In this document: positions 36,782 through 45,049 of the stretch, piece after piece
Layout: the number at the start of each line of letters is the position of its first letter
How positions within the stretch are numbered: position 1 is the first letter of the stretch
Assembly (NCBI GenBank): GCA_964598255.1
Contig: CAZRBA010000060.1
Coordinates: forward strand, 26,523 to 90,522
Source: Caldithrix sp964598255
GTDB taxonomy: Bacteria > Calditrichota > Calditrichia > Calditrichales > Calditrichaceae
Length of the DNA: 64,000 nucleotides
Direction: 5' to 3'
The notes under the pieces: generated by a model
What the model was told of the DNA's origin: nothing
Seen by the model: the letters and a program-made list of their open reading frames with translations, nothing else
The model's database searches: none
Made by a program: the position numbers and the translations under genes

Positions 36782-38055
36782 TGCAAAGTATATTGGCCAT
36801 TGCCTTTAAGGATTTAAAATTACTGCTACGCGACAGGGGCGGACTTTTTTTTACGTTTTTTTACCCTATTTTATTCGCTCTTTTTTTCGGTTTTATTTTT
36901 CAACCGAGCGGCACGGAAATTGGTGCGCTTAAAGTAAATGTGGTAGACCGAGACAAGAGCCAAGAATCAAAGGCGTTTATCGAGCTATTAAAAACAGCGC
37001 CCGAGCTGGATATTACTTTAACTGATTCCTTACAAGCCCGTAAGGAGGTATTGGCGGGTAAGAAAATTGCTTATGTGATTTTGGAACGCGGTTTTGGTAG
37101 AGCCCGAAAAAATCCTTTTTGGGGCAAGGCACCTGTTGTGCTCGTGGGAATCGATCCATCCAGAAAGGCCGAAGCCGGAATGTTAAACGGGATTTTAATG
37201 AAATATGCGGTAAAGGACATGCAAAACGTTCTTTCAAATACGAAACACTTGCGGCAACTAACATCAACGGCATTGAAATCGGTTAAAACCGATCCCGATT
37301 TACCTACGTACGACAAGCAAATTTTATTCGACTTATTTCATTCATTAAATCGTTTTTTAGGTGATTCGCGCTTGAGCTCAAAGGGAAAAAACGGAAGCGG
37401 TTTTAGCGGACTTGAACCTTTGGTCATAAAAGAAAAAAACATAACCATTTCATCTTTGCGACAACAAAACAGTTTTGCGTTTACTTTTCCGCAAGGAATT
37501 GCGTGGGGATTATTGGCTTGCGCTATTTCGTTTGCTGTTTCTTTAGTCGGCGAACGTACACGGGGCACATTGTTTCGAATTCAGGCGGCAGCGGTAAAGA
37601 AATCGGCGGTATTGGCGGGTAAAGCGCTGGCTTCGTTTATTACTTCGATGCTCATGGCTGTAACGTTGATTATAATCGGTATTTTTCTGTTTGGCATTCG
37701 GGTACATTCCGTTCCGATGTTATTGTTAACTTTGACGGTTGCTTGTATTGCTTTAGTAGGCATTATGGTTCTTTTTTCGGTTTTGGGCAAGACCGAACGC
37801 GCAGTAAGCGGAATGAGTTGGGCTCTTGTTTTGCCCATGATGATGCTTGGAGGCGGTATGATACCGTTGGCATTTATGCCTAAATGGCTACAGACACTTA
37901 GCGTTATTTCGCCCGTTAAGTGGGTGCTATTATCTATCGAAGGGAGTTTATGGCGAGCATTTTCCTGGTCGCAAATATGGCAGCCGTTAATATTTCTTTT
38001 GCTGATGGGGACGATTTCGTTTTTAATTGGCGTTCGCCGTTTTAGCTGGGATTAG
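36781..38055 (+). CDS. ABC-2 type permease
   Basis: The 424-residue permease has an N-terminal helix (GLFFTFFYPILFALFFGFIF), an extracytoplasmic domain of about 190 residues (VVDRDKSQESKAFIELLKTA onward), then five to six transmembrane helices (from FAFTFPQGIAWGLLACAISF) including a MSWALVLPMMMLGGGMIPLA segment diagnostic of ABC2_membrane_3. It is translationally coupled to the ATPase upstream. The small thioredoxin-fold gene follows 49 bp later. Confidence 0.92.
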   Translation: MQSILAIAFKDLKLLLRDRGGLFFTFFYPILFALFFGFIFQPSGTEIGALKVNVVDRDKSQESKAFIELLKTAPELDITLTDSLQARKEVLAGKKIAYVILERGFGRARKNPFWGKAPVVLVGIDPSRKAEAGMLNGILMKYAVKDMQNVLSNTKHLRQLTSTALKSVKTDPDLPTYDKQILFDLFHSLNRFLGDSRLSSKGKNGSGFSGLEPLVIKEKNITISSLRQQNSFAFTFPQGIAWGLLACAISFAVSLVGERTRGTLFRIQAAAVKKSAVLAGKALASFITSMLMAVTLIIIGIFLFGIRVHSVPMLLLTLTVACIALVGIMVLFSVLGKTERAVSGMSWALVLPMMMLGGGMIPLAFMPKWLQTLSVISPVKWVLLSIEGSLWRAFSWSQIWQPLIFLLLMGTISFLIGVRRFSWD

Positions 38056-38104
38056 AGATTATTTACCGTTTTAAATTTTCAGTTAAGTAACAAAGGTTTT
38101 ATAT

Positions 38105-38407
38105 ATGCCAATCGCACCTATTTTAAAAATTGAGAAGAATGCTTATTGGCAAATTAAAATTTTTACTGCAAGCAAACAATGTAAACGCACGCAAATCATG
38201 ATATTAACCTTACGACGAGCGTTACACGAACTGGGAATTCGACCTAGGATTGAAATCATCGGAGATATAACGCAGATGGCGGATGCCAATGTACGATTTT
38301 TACCGGCGTTACAAGTAAACGGCACAATGATTCTACAAGGTGGTGTTTTACCTGTTCGTCGCTTAAAAAAACGGTTAAAACCGTTTTTAACCACTGCCAA
38401 GGCATAG
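38105..38407 (+). CDS. Small thioredoxin-fold protein with degenerate CxxC (SxxC)
   Basis: The 100-residue protein fits the short glutaredoxin/thioredoxin-like family often called redox-active disulfide protein 2: strand IKIFTAS, helix TLRRALHELGI, strand EIIGDITQMADANVRFL with a cis-Pro in LPALQVNG, and a C-terminal helix. The active-site position reads S23-K-Q-C26, so the first cysteine is replaced by serine. It may act as a monothiol or as a non-redox binding protein. It has AAAGG 8 bp before the ATG and follows an ABC exporter, probably in the same transcript. Confidence 0.7.
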   Translation: MPIAPILKIEKNAYWQIKIFTASKQCKRTQIMILTLRRALHELGIRPRIEIIGDITQMADANVRFLPALQVNGTMILQGGVLPVRRLKKRLKPFLTTAKA

Positions 38408-38532
38408 ATGTTTATTCTTCGGATCGGGAGGTGTCTTTTCCGCCCCGATAAAGCAAAAAGATTAAAATCTTTAGTACTTCCCTTTTACCAAAAGCATTAT
38501 GCCTTAAGCCAAGCAACTTTCATTATTTGTGG

Positions 38533-39723
38533 TTAATCCCACACTTTTATTAGCAGCCCTTTTAAATATTCGCTTTCGGGGATATTGAGCATTATGGGAT
38601 GATCCGTAGCTTGGTGCAAAAATCCCAAAATTTGGGCTTGCCTTCCGGCATCGAGAGCAGCATCGGCAACGATTTTGCGAAACAAATCTGCTTTCATTAA
38701 TCCAGAGCATGAAAACGTAAATAGAAGCCCGCCCGGCTTAAGCAATTTAATTGCCTGCATATTAATATCCTTGTATCCCCGGCTGGCTTTAAGCAAATTA
38801 CTTTGCCGATCGGCAAATTTCGGCGGATCCAGAACAATAATATCGAACCGATAATCTTCCAAAACAAAATTACGCAAAACACGGAATACATCACCTTGAA
38901 TGTTTTGAAAAATTCGGGGATTAAAACCGTTTAGAGCCACATTTTCCGTAATTTTTTCTACCAAATTTCCAACCGCTTCTACATTTACAATCCGTTTGGC
39001 GCGACCAATAGCGGCGGCCAAGCCAAATCCGCCGGTATAGGCGAAACAATTAAGTACTTCTTTATCCGAGGCATAATTTCGTAACAGGGCACGGTTTTCT
39101 CTTTGATCCAGATAAAAACCCGTTTTATGCCCATTTTTCACATCTACCAAAAAGCGTAAATCATTTTCAAAAATTTCTATTTGATCCGGTGGCTCTTTAC
39201 CAATCAGCAAACCGCGTTCGCTATGCAATCCTTCCTTGCGTCGAGCTTCGCTATCGGAACGTTCAAAGATGCCTTGCGGAGTAAATTTTTCATGCAGTAT
39301 TTGTATGAGATCATTTTTCCAGAATCGGGCCCCGGCACTTAAAATTTGCACAACAAGAAAATCGGCATAGCGATCAACAATTAATCCGGGCAGGCCATCG
39401 GCCTCTGCGTTTATTAACCGGAAAGCATTGCTCTGCGACTGCAAATTTAAAGCCCGACGTTTATCTAACGCCTTTTGAATACGTTTTCGGAAAAAATCCC
39501 TATTGATCTTCTCTTGCGCATCAAACGACCAAACGCGAACGCGAATTTGTGATTTTCCGGAATAAGCCCCCACTGCCATTGGCTGCCCAGATGCATTGGT
39601 AATTAACACGGTTTCGCCGGATTTAGGTTTGGGATTAACGTGCTCGATGGCGCCGGAGAAGATCCAAGGGTGTTTACGTAAGAGAGAAGATTCCCTTCCC
39701 TTTTTTAATACAATTGTTTTCAT
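38533..39723 (-). CDS. RlmI-type class I SAM-dependent rRNA methyltransferase
   Basis: The 396-residue protein begins with a PUA-like domain (VLKKGRESSLLRKHPWIFSG, residues 1-75), a short middle domain, and a Rossmann methyltransferase domain with NCFAYTGGFGLAAAIGRAKR (SAM binding) and DIIVLDPPKFA (catalytic loop). Members such as E. coli RlmI make m5C in 23S rRNA; the exact target here cannot be read. There is no close operon partner; it converges with the ABC-exporter operon. Confidence 0.9.
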   Translation of the reverse strand: MKTIVLKKGRESSLLRKHPWIFSGAIEHVNPKPKSGETVLITNASGQPMAVGAYSGKSQIRVRVWSFDAQEKINRDFFRKRIQKALDKRRALNLQSQSNAFRLINAEADGLPGLIVDRYADFLVVQILSAGARFWKNDLIQILHEKFTPQGIFERSDSEARRKEGLHSERGLLIGKEPPDQIEIFENDLRFLVDVKNGHKTGFYLDQRENRALLRNYASDKEVLNCFAYTGGFGLAAAIGRAKRIVNVEAVGNLVEKITENVALNGFNPRIFQNIQGDVFRVLRNFVLEDYRFDIIVLDPPKFADRQSNLLKASRGYKDINMQAIKLLKPGGLLFTFSCSGLMKADLFRKIVADAALDAGRQAQILGFLHQATDHPIMLNIPESEYLKGLLIKVWD

Positions 39724-39935
39724 ATAAATACATTTCCCTTACGATTAAAAACATAATGCCCTTGCGGCGGGCTTTAACATAATCAACTCTGAGCCCATAA
39801 TCAATATATTTAGTCGGGTCTGTACAAAGACCGGCGTAAGTAGAATTAAGATTCGGGCGTTTCCAAAGCATAAGATCACACTTTTTTACACCATTTTTTC
39901 GTATATTAACAATGAAATTTTGAAAAGAGGCAAAC

Positions 39936-42806
39936 ATGACGTGCTGTAGCAAGACAAAACGTATTGTATTTTTTCTTTGGATGTTTAGTGTTGCTGTGAT
40001 AGCGCAAACACCCAAAACCATTTTAACGCTTTCCTGGGGCACACATAACGATGAAGCCGGATTTCGCAAAGCACCGGAGGCTTTTTACGGGCCACAGGCG
40101 TTCCAAATAAAAGGAGATGCCGTTTGGTTGCTGGATTCACCGAATCATGCTTTGAAAAAATTTAAGCTCGGGAGTTTTCGCTTAAAAATTGATTTGCCGT
40201 TTTTTGCCGATGATTTTTATTTAAACTCAAAAACCGAGTTCACGATTTTAAGCGATAACACACTGTTTACATTCCGGAACGGACAGATTGTTTCCCGATA
40301 CCATCCCAGAGAGGCAACGGAAACCATTGAAATGGTTCAACCGGCCGGCACCGAGCAATTGCTTTTGCATTTTTCCGATGGCAAATGGCAAATTTTCGAA
40401 CCGCTCCGCCAAAAAATTGTACCTTTGACCAAAAGCGCAGCCTCCCTTGCCCGGCAAAACGTACAATTAAAGCGTAAAAACAGCCATACCGCCCAAATCC
40501 GGTTAGCCGACGGAACCATGTTTACCGTACAATTTGCACAAAAAAATTTGGCCAGTTTACGGTTAATAGGTCAAGATACCAAAGGACGCCTTTATGTTAA
40601 TTTTGAATTTTTCAAAAGGCAGGTACCCTTATCGGTTGAACGCCACATCATGGTTTTTACTCCGCAGGGGCAAACATTGCTATCGCTACAAATACCAGTT
40701 AATAATTACACGCAAATTTTTCGCGATACGTATCTTGATCCATCGGGCCGACTATTCCAAATGCGTTCACACAAAGACGGTATTGAAATTGTGGAATGGA
40801 ATCTTCCCCGATGGTTTGACAGTCAAAATCCTCCAGAACTGCGCTACCCCGATCGTTTTTGGCAGGGCCAGCAATATAATTTTTTAATTCAGCCGGAGCA
40901 TACTCCCGAAAATTTGCAAAAGGTAAATTCTTTTGAAGATTATCCTCAGGTAATTGCCCACGACGCATTAAGCGTAGCCCAAAATTACAGCCAACTTTAT
41001 TGGAACTGTACCTCGGCCAACCTTACCAACGGCATCGTGTACGATGATCAAGGTTATCCCGTTCGTACGCCTGATTGGGTAACCGCGGGCGAAAATCAAC
41101 ACGTGCCCTATAAATGGGGCGGATTCGAAAACATTGAAATGTTTGAATACGGATTGCAAATCCTGAAATACGCCGGAGATAATTACACCAGCAAATGCTG
41201 CGGAAGCGACGCTGCTGTTGGCGTAGACTGTTCGGGATTCGTCTCCCGTTGCTGGAACCTGCCCAAACACTATTCCACCAGTATGATGGATGACGCCCTG
41301 ACAAAGCCCTACATGAATTGGAGCGATTTGCAACCTGCCGATGCTGTACACAAAGTAGGCCATGTGCGTCTAATGGTCAAGCAAAACGGCAACGGAAGTT
41401 TAACCGTTTGCGAAGCCTCGGGTAAAGATTGGAAAGTTTCCTATCGCACCTATTATTATGCCGATTTATCGGGCTACACCCCTCGTTATTACGTAAACCG
41501 TGAAGGTGCACCCGGGAACATTCCCCAACCACGTTTGGATCGCGTAACCTACAGGGATTCCGTACAATTACATTGGGATATCGGCGGACTGAACAATATC
41601 AACACTCTGCAATTATTCAAATCGGAAGACGGACAAAACTGGGCGCAACCGTTGGACATATCCAAAGATAGTTTGCACATTACAGACACACTTAAAAATG
41701 GTCAGATGGCTTACTACCGGTTGGCCAGCATCTCCGCCGAAAACGGCCAACTTGGTCCCTATTCCGATGCCTACGGGGTTTACCGAAACGACACCAAGGT
41801 TAAAGTATTAATCGTAGACGGTTTTGACCGTACCACAGCCAGCAAGGGCGCCTGGCCCAAAATTTACCATACCTTTGCTATCAGCTTTGGGCAAGCTCTG
41901 GTACATTGCGGCATTCCCTTTGAAACGGCCGATAACAGAGCCGTGCTTGCACACCGTATTAACCTTGAAGATTATCCGGCTGTCTTTTGGATTTCGGGCG
42001 ATGAAAGTACGCACGACGGCACTTTTTCCAAAGACGAACAAGATTTGGTAAAAGACTACCTGCGAAATGGGGGCATGTTGTTCATCAGCGGATCGGAAAT
42101 CGGCTGGGATTTGGATCATTCTGGTACCCAATACGACAAAGACTTTTACCATAATTTTTTTAAAGCCCAATACAAAGAAGACGATGCCGCCACCTATTTG
42201 GCCCATGGCAATGACGGTACACCTTTTGAGCGGTTAAGCTTGCATTTTGATGACGGCACGCACGGTACATACAATGTTAAATATCCGGATGTTATTCAAC
42301 AATTAAACGGTTCGTCGGCCGGTTTTACTTACGATAACGGGGGCATCGCCGGAATTTATTTTAGCGGAAAATTTCCGGGCGGCACTAAAGAAGGTAAACT
42401 GGTCTATCTGGCCTTCCCCTTCGAAACCATCTATTCCGTCTCCGAACGAAACGATTTGATGAGTAAAATTGTGGATTTTTTCGGCTTAGACAACCTTTCA
42501 ACTGTGGAAAAAGAAAACGGGACGTCAGCCGATACGTTCGTCCTATCGGGCAACTATCCCAACCCGTTTAACAGCCAAACACAAATCCAATTCACAGCAC
42601 CTGGTTCGGGACAAGTAATTTTACAAGTTTTTGATGCCCTAGGGCAAATGGTCTTCAGCCAAAGCAGAGACCTGCAAAGCGGAGGTTTACATAAAATGCG
42701 TTTTTCGGCCAAACATTTGGCCAGCGGGCTGTATTTGTATCGTTTGATCTTTAAAACCCGAAGACAAACCTTTAGCGCTCGGGGGAAAATGATCTTATTA
42801 AAATAA
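39936..42806 (+). CDS. Large secreted NlpC/P60-like protein with T9SS-like sorting domain
   Basis: The 956-residue protein has a signal peptide (IVFFLWMFSVAVIAQ). Residues about 30-300 form a beta-propeller-like region. An NlpC/P60-type cysteine peptidase domain follows, with the nucleophile C432 (VDCSGFVSRCWNL) and H476 (GHVRLMV). A fibronectin-like segment comes next (about 530-620), then a ThuA/class-I-amidotransferase-like Rossmann region (KVKVLIVDGFDR, then DYPAVFWISGDES and LRNGGMLFISGSEIGW, about 625-810), and a T9SS domain (NYPNPFNSQTQIQFTAPGSG ... GKMILLK). It is probably a cell-surface hydrolase, but peptidoglycan or another amide substrate cannot be decided. AGAGG precedes the ATG. 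Confidence 0.8.
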   Translation: MTCCSKTKRIVFFLWMFSVAVIAQTPKTILTLSWGTHNDEAGFRKAPEAFYGPQAFQIKGDAVWLLDSPNHALKKFKLGSFRLKIDLPFFADDFYLNSKTEFTILSDNTLFTFRNGQIVSRYHPREATETIEMVQPAGTEQLLLHFSDGKWQIFEPLRQKIVPLTKSAASLARQNVQLKRKNSHTAQIRLADGTMFTVQFAQKNLASLRLIGQDTKGRLYVNFEFFKRQVPLSVERHIMVFTPQGQTLLSLQIPVNNYTQIFRDTYLDPSGRLFQMRSHKDGIEIVEWNLPRWFDSQNPPELRYPDRFWQGQQYNFLIQPEHTPENLQKVNSFEDYPQVIAHDALSVAQNYSQLYWNCTSANLTNGIVYDDQGYPVRTPDWVTAGENQHVPYKWGGFENIEMFEYGLQILKYAGDNYTSKCCGSDAAVGVDCSGFVSRCWNLPKHYSTSMMDDALTKPYMNWSDLQPADAVHKVGHVRLMVKQNGNGSLTVCEASGKDWKVSYRTYYYADLSGYTPRYYVNREGAPGNIPQPRLDRVTYRDSVQLHWDIGGLNNINTLQLFKSEDGQNWAQPLDISKDSLHITDTLKNGQMAYYRLASISAENGQLGPYSDAYGVYRNDTKVKVLIVDGFDRTTASKGAWPKIYHTFAISFGQALVHCGIPFETADNRAVLAHRINLEDYPAVFWISGDESTHDGTFSKDEQDLVKDYLRNGGMLFISGSEIGWDLDHSGTQYDKDFYHNFFKAQYKEDDAATYLAHGNDGTPFERLSLHFDDGTHGTYNVKYPDVIQQLNGSSAGFTYDNGGIAGIYFSGKFPGGTKEGKLVYLAFPFETIYSVSERNDLMSKIVDFFGLDNLSTVEKENGTSADTFVLSGNYPNPFNSQTQIQFTAPGSGQVILQVFDALGQMVFSQSRDLQSGGLHKMRFSAKHLASGLYLYRLIFKTRRQTFSARGKMILLK

Positions 42807-42811
42807 ACGGA

Positions 42812-42844
42812 ACGATGCCCGAAGTAACAACATCCGGGCATCGT
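42812..42844. terminator. Hairpin between convergent genes, probable bidirectional terminator
   Basis: A perfect 10-bp stem, ACGATGCCCG (42812-42821) and CGGGCATCGT (42835-42844), has a 13-nt loop. It lies 6 bp past the stop of the NlpC/P60 gene and 36 bp before the stop of the convergent membrane-protein gene. There is no clear T-run, so efficiency is uncertain. Confidence 0.55.
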
Positions 42845-42879
42845 CAAACCATATAAAAAATTGCGGAGAAATAGCCGGA

Positions 42880-43449
42880 TTAAGATTTATTCCCTGACAA
42901 ATCTTCCGTTTCTAAAAGGTTGTAACAGCGTTCTATCAATTTAAAAGAGGGAAAGTTGATCAGCAATGAATACAAACTCACAATACCGTAAGTAGCCAAT
43001 ACGCGGAATTGGCCGGACACCACAAATTCCACAAATCCCAGCAAAGTAATTAAATTGGCAATCGACCAAATTACCATGTAATAACGACGCAACAACATGA
43101 GCGTTTTTATGAGCACATCGGCCTTTTCACCGAACTCGGCCACAAAATCCACCACATCCGGACCAGCCAACTCCACTTTTTTACGACGCGCTCTCCAAAT
43201 TAATTTTTTGGGCGTCAAATACGTACGCTTCATGTGAAATACAATGTACAGCAAAACGAGCGCTATAATCAAAAAAACCGTGCTCACACTATCCTGCGGA
43301 TGCTGCGCAGAACTCGGCGCTATGGTACCCAACTTATGCATAACGTAACCGACCGCAATCAAAATCACAACACCCAAAAAGACGGCAAACCACAAAACCC
43401 GATTCACGCGATACAAATTACGTAATTTTTGTCTGAATTTATCATCCAC
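42880..43449 (-). CDS. Four-helix membrane protein of unknown function
   Basis: The 189-residue protein has four hydrophobic segments: VLWFAVFLGVVILIAVGYVM, STVFLIIALVLLYIVF, VIWSIANLITLLGFVEFVVS and TYGIVSLYSLLINFPSF. A charged stretch between the second and third helices carries Lys/Arg-rich residues. No family is recognised. A GGGAGG site stands 8 bp before the ATG. It follows the UDP-sugar pyrophosphorylase gene by 178 bp and may be independently transcribed. Confidence 0.75.
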   Translation of the reverse strand: MDDKFRQKLRNLYRVNRVLWFAVFLGVVILIAVGYVMHKLGTIAPSSAQHPQDSVSTVFLIIALVLLYIVFHMKRTYLTPKKLIWRARRKKVELAGPDVVDFVAEFGEKADVLIKTLMLLRRYYMVIWSIANLITLLGFVEFVVSGQFRVLATYGIVSLYSLLINFPSFKLIERCYNLLETEDLSGNKS

Positions 43450-43627
43450 AATGCCTCCCGAATGGAAATTTTAACCAATCATTTATTTAAAATCGGAAAC
43501 AATTTAAATCAAAAAAGTTGAAATACAAAGGAATCTTTTTGACGGCCGCACCCGAAAAACCAAACTGTAATCGGATTCGGACAAACGAGCAAAACCAGTT
43601 ACTGCTTTCACCTGATTTAAAGATGAC

Positions 43628-45037
43628 TCATTCAATGTAAGCGGGGCCAGAAATAGGAGGAATTTTATCCTTCTTAAGTTTAACATCTTCTTCGTCCAGG
43701 GCGAACAAAGGGCTAATTTCCAAAGGATACAAAGGTAAAGAATTGTTTTTTAACGGCACATCAATGCCTGCATTTTTAAGCCAAAGCGCATAGTTACGCA
43801 TCAAATCGTCGCGGGCGGTTTGCGGGCTTTCGAATCCTTCTTTGTTTTTAACCGCACTGAATTCTTTTAAGCGATCCACCTCGATGGTACAGGTTTTTTG
43901 CGCATCCAACAGAGCATCAAAGATAAACGTTTCGAATTTAAAGCCGTTTTTCTCCCGAGGCTTCACCAACTCACCGCGCTCATTTAAATAAGGAATAGCC
44001 TTTTCGGCAACATGAAAAGGCAATTTAAAGCCGTTTTTATTTTCCTGTTCCAGAAAAGCCACATCAAGCACATGAATAGCAATGGAACCGGCCCAAAATA
44101 TCAGTTCACCCTTGTCATTACGAGCGTACATGTGCTCGGCATCCAGATCGCTGTATTCTACCACCCCCACTTTGTTGCCGATCTTACAAATCACGCCTAC
44201 CCGATCTTCTGGGCTTACCTTGCGCACAACCTTATTGGACATTTGCGCACGTTCTTCGATGTGATAACCGATAAACACCGGATCGCACATTTTGACCAAA
44301 ACATTGTCCACCTGAAAATAGAACAGATAATCAATGCCACGGCATTTCATATCGTCAATGGCACCACTTTCCCACAAGGCTTTAATAACTCCGCCATGAC
44401 CATTTGGACTTTCAAAAATGCGGTTCTTGCTTTCCAAAATAAATTTGCCCTGCCTATCCACCGCTGGAATCATTTCCTGAATAAAGAAGAAAACATTCTC
44501 CTTCCCAAGGCCAAAATAGCGGTTGGCCCGGAAAAATTCGATAGTAGCATCATTGTTCGAACGGCTGGTCATAATGTACCAAGGAAGGGTAATGCCGTAT
44601 TTTAATGACACGGCTTTGATTTTTTCGGCATGCAACTGAAAAAGGGATTTTTTTTGAACAGGCGTAATGGGAAAACAGCCCTTGGGTCCGTCAAATCCCA
44701 AACGTGAACCCTGACCACCGGCCACCAGACAAACACCCACTTTCCCATCGCGCAGAGCCCGTTCGCCAAGCGGCAAAACACGAGCATCCCGCTGTTGACG
44801 ATCTTTAAGGGTTATCACTTCGACCGGTTCTATTTTCTGTTTGACTTTTTTTTGCGGATTCAAGGCCAAATCGATCAAACGATTGATTTGCGGCCAGTCG
44901 ATGCGGGCCAATTGCTCGATAAACGTGTGCTTATCCTGAGACGAAAGCCAAGACCAATATTTAAAGATATGGCCCTGCCCGTTCTGATAAACCTGATCAA
45001 TGACAGCCTGCCATTGCGCGTTTTCTTCCTTGATCAT
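43628..45037 (-). CDS. UDPGP-family UDP-N-acetylhexosamine pyrophosphorylase
   Basis: The 469-residue enzyme carries the nucleotide-binding motif GVCLVAGGQGSRLGFDGPKG (101-120), the substrate stretch PNGHGGVIKALWESG, and VDNVLVKMCDP, all diagnostic of the eukaryote-type UAP1/UDPGP family and not of bacterial GlmU or GalU. It should convert a hexose-1-phosphate (GlcNAc-, GalNAc- or glucose-1-P) and UTP to the UDP-sugar; the exact sugar is not decided. It starts 12 bp after the RsbU-type regulator, probably in the same operon. Confidence 0.88.
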   Translation of the reverse strand: MIKEENAQWQAVIDQVYQNGQGHIFKYWSWLSSQDKHTFIEQLARIDWPQINRLIDLALNPQKKVKQKIEPVEVITLKDRQQRDARVLPLGERALRDGKVGVCLVAGGQGSRLGFDGPKGCFPITPVQKKSLFQLHAEKIKAVSLKYGITLPWYIMTSRSNNDATIEFFRANRYFGLGKENVFFFIQEMIPAVDRQGKFILESKNRIFESPNGHGGVIKALWESGAIDDMKCRGIDYLFYFQVDNVLVKMCDPVFIGYHIEERAQMSNKVVRKVSPEDRVGVICKIGNKVGVVEYSDLDAEHMYARNDKGELIFWAGSIAIHVLDVAFLEQENKNGFKLPFHVAEKAIPYLNERGELVKPREKNGFKFETFIFDALLDAQKTCTIEVDRLKEFSAVKNKEGFESPQTARDDLMRNYALWLKNAGIDVPLKNNSLPLYPLEISPLFALDEEDVKLKKDKIPPISGPAYIE

Positions 45038-45049
45038 GTGCCAACCCTG

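Noticed and set aside
44012..44605. 197-codon plus-strand open frame within the UDP-sugar pyrophosphorylase
   Set aside because: It is antisense to a clearly conserved enzyme with intact motifs.
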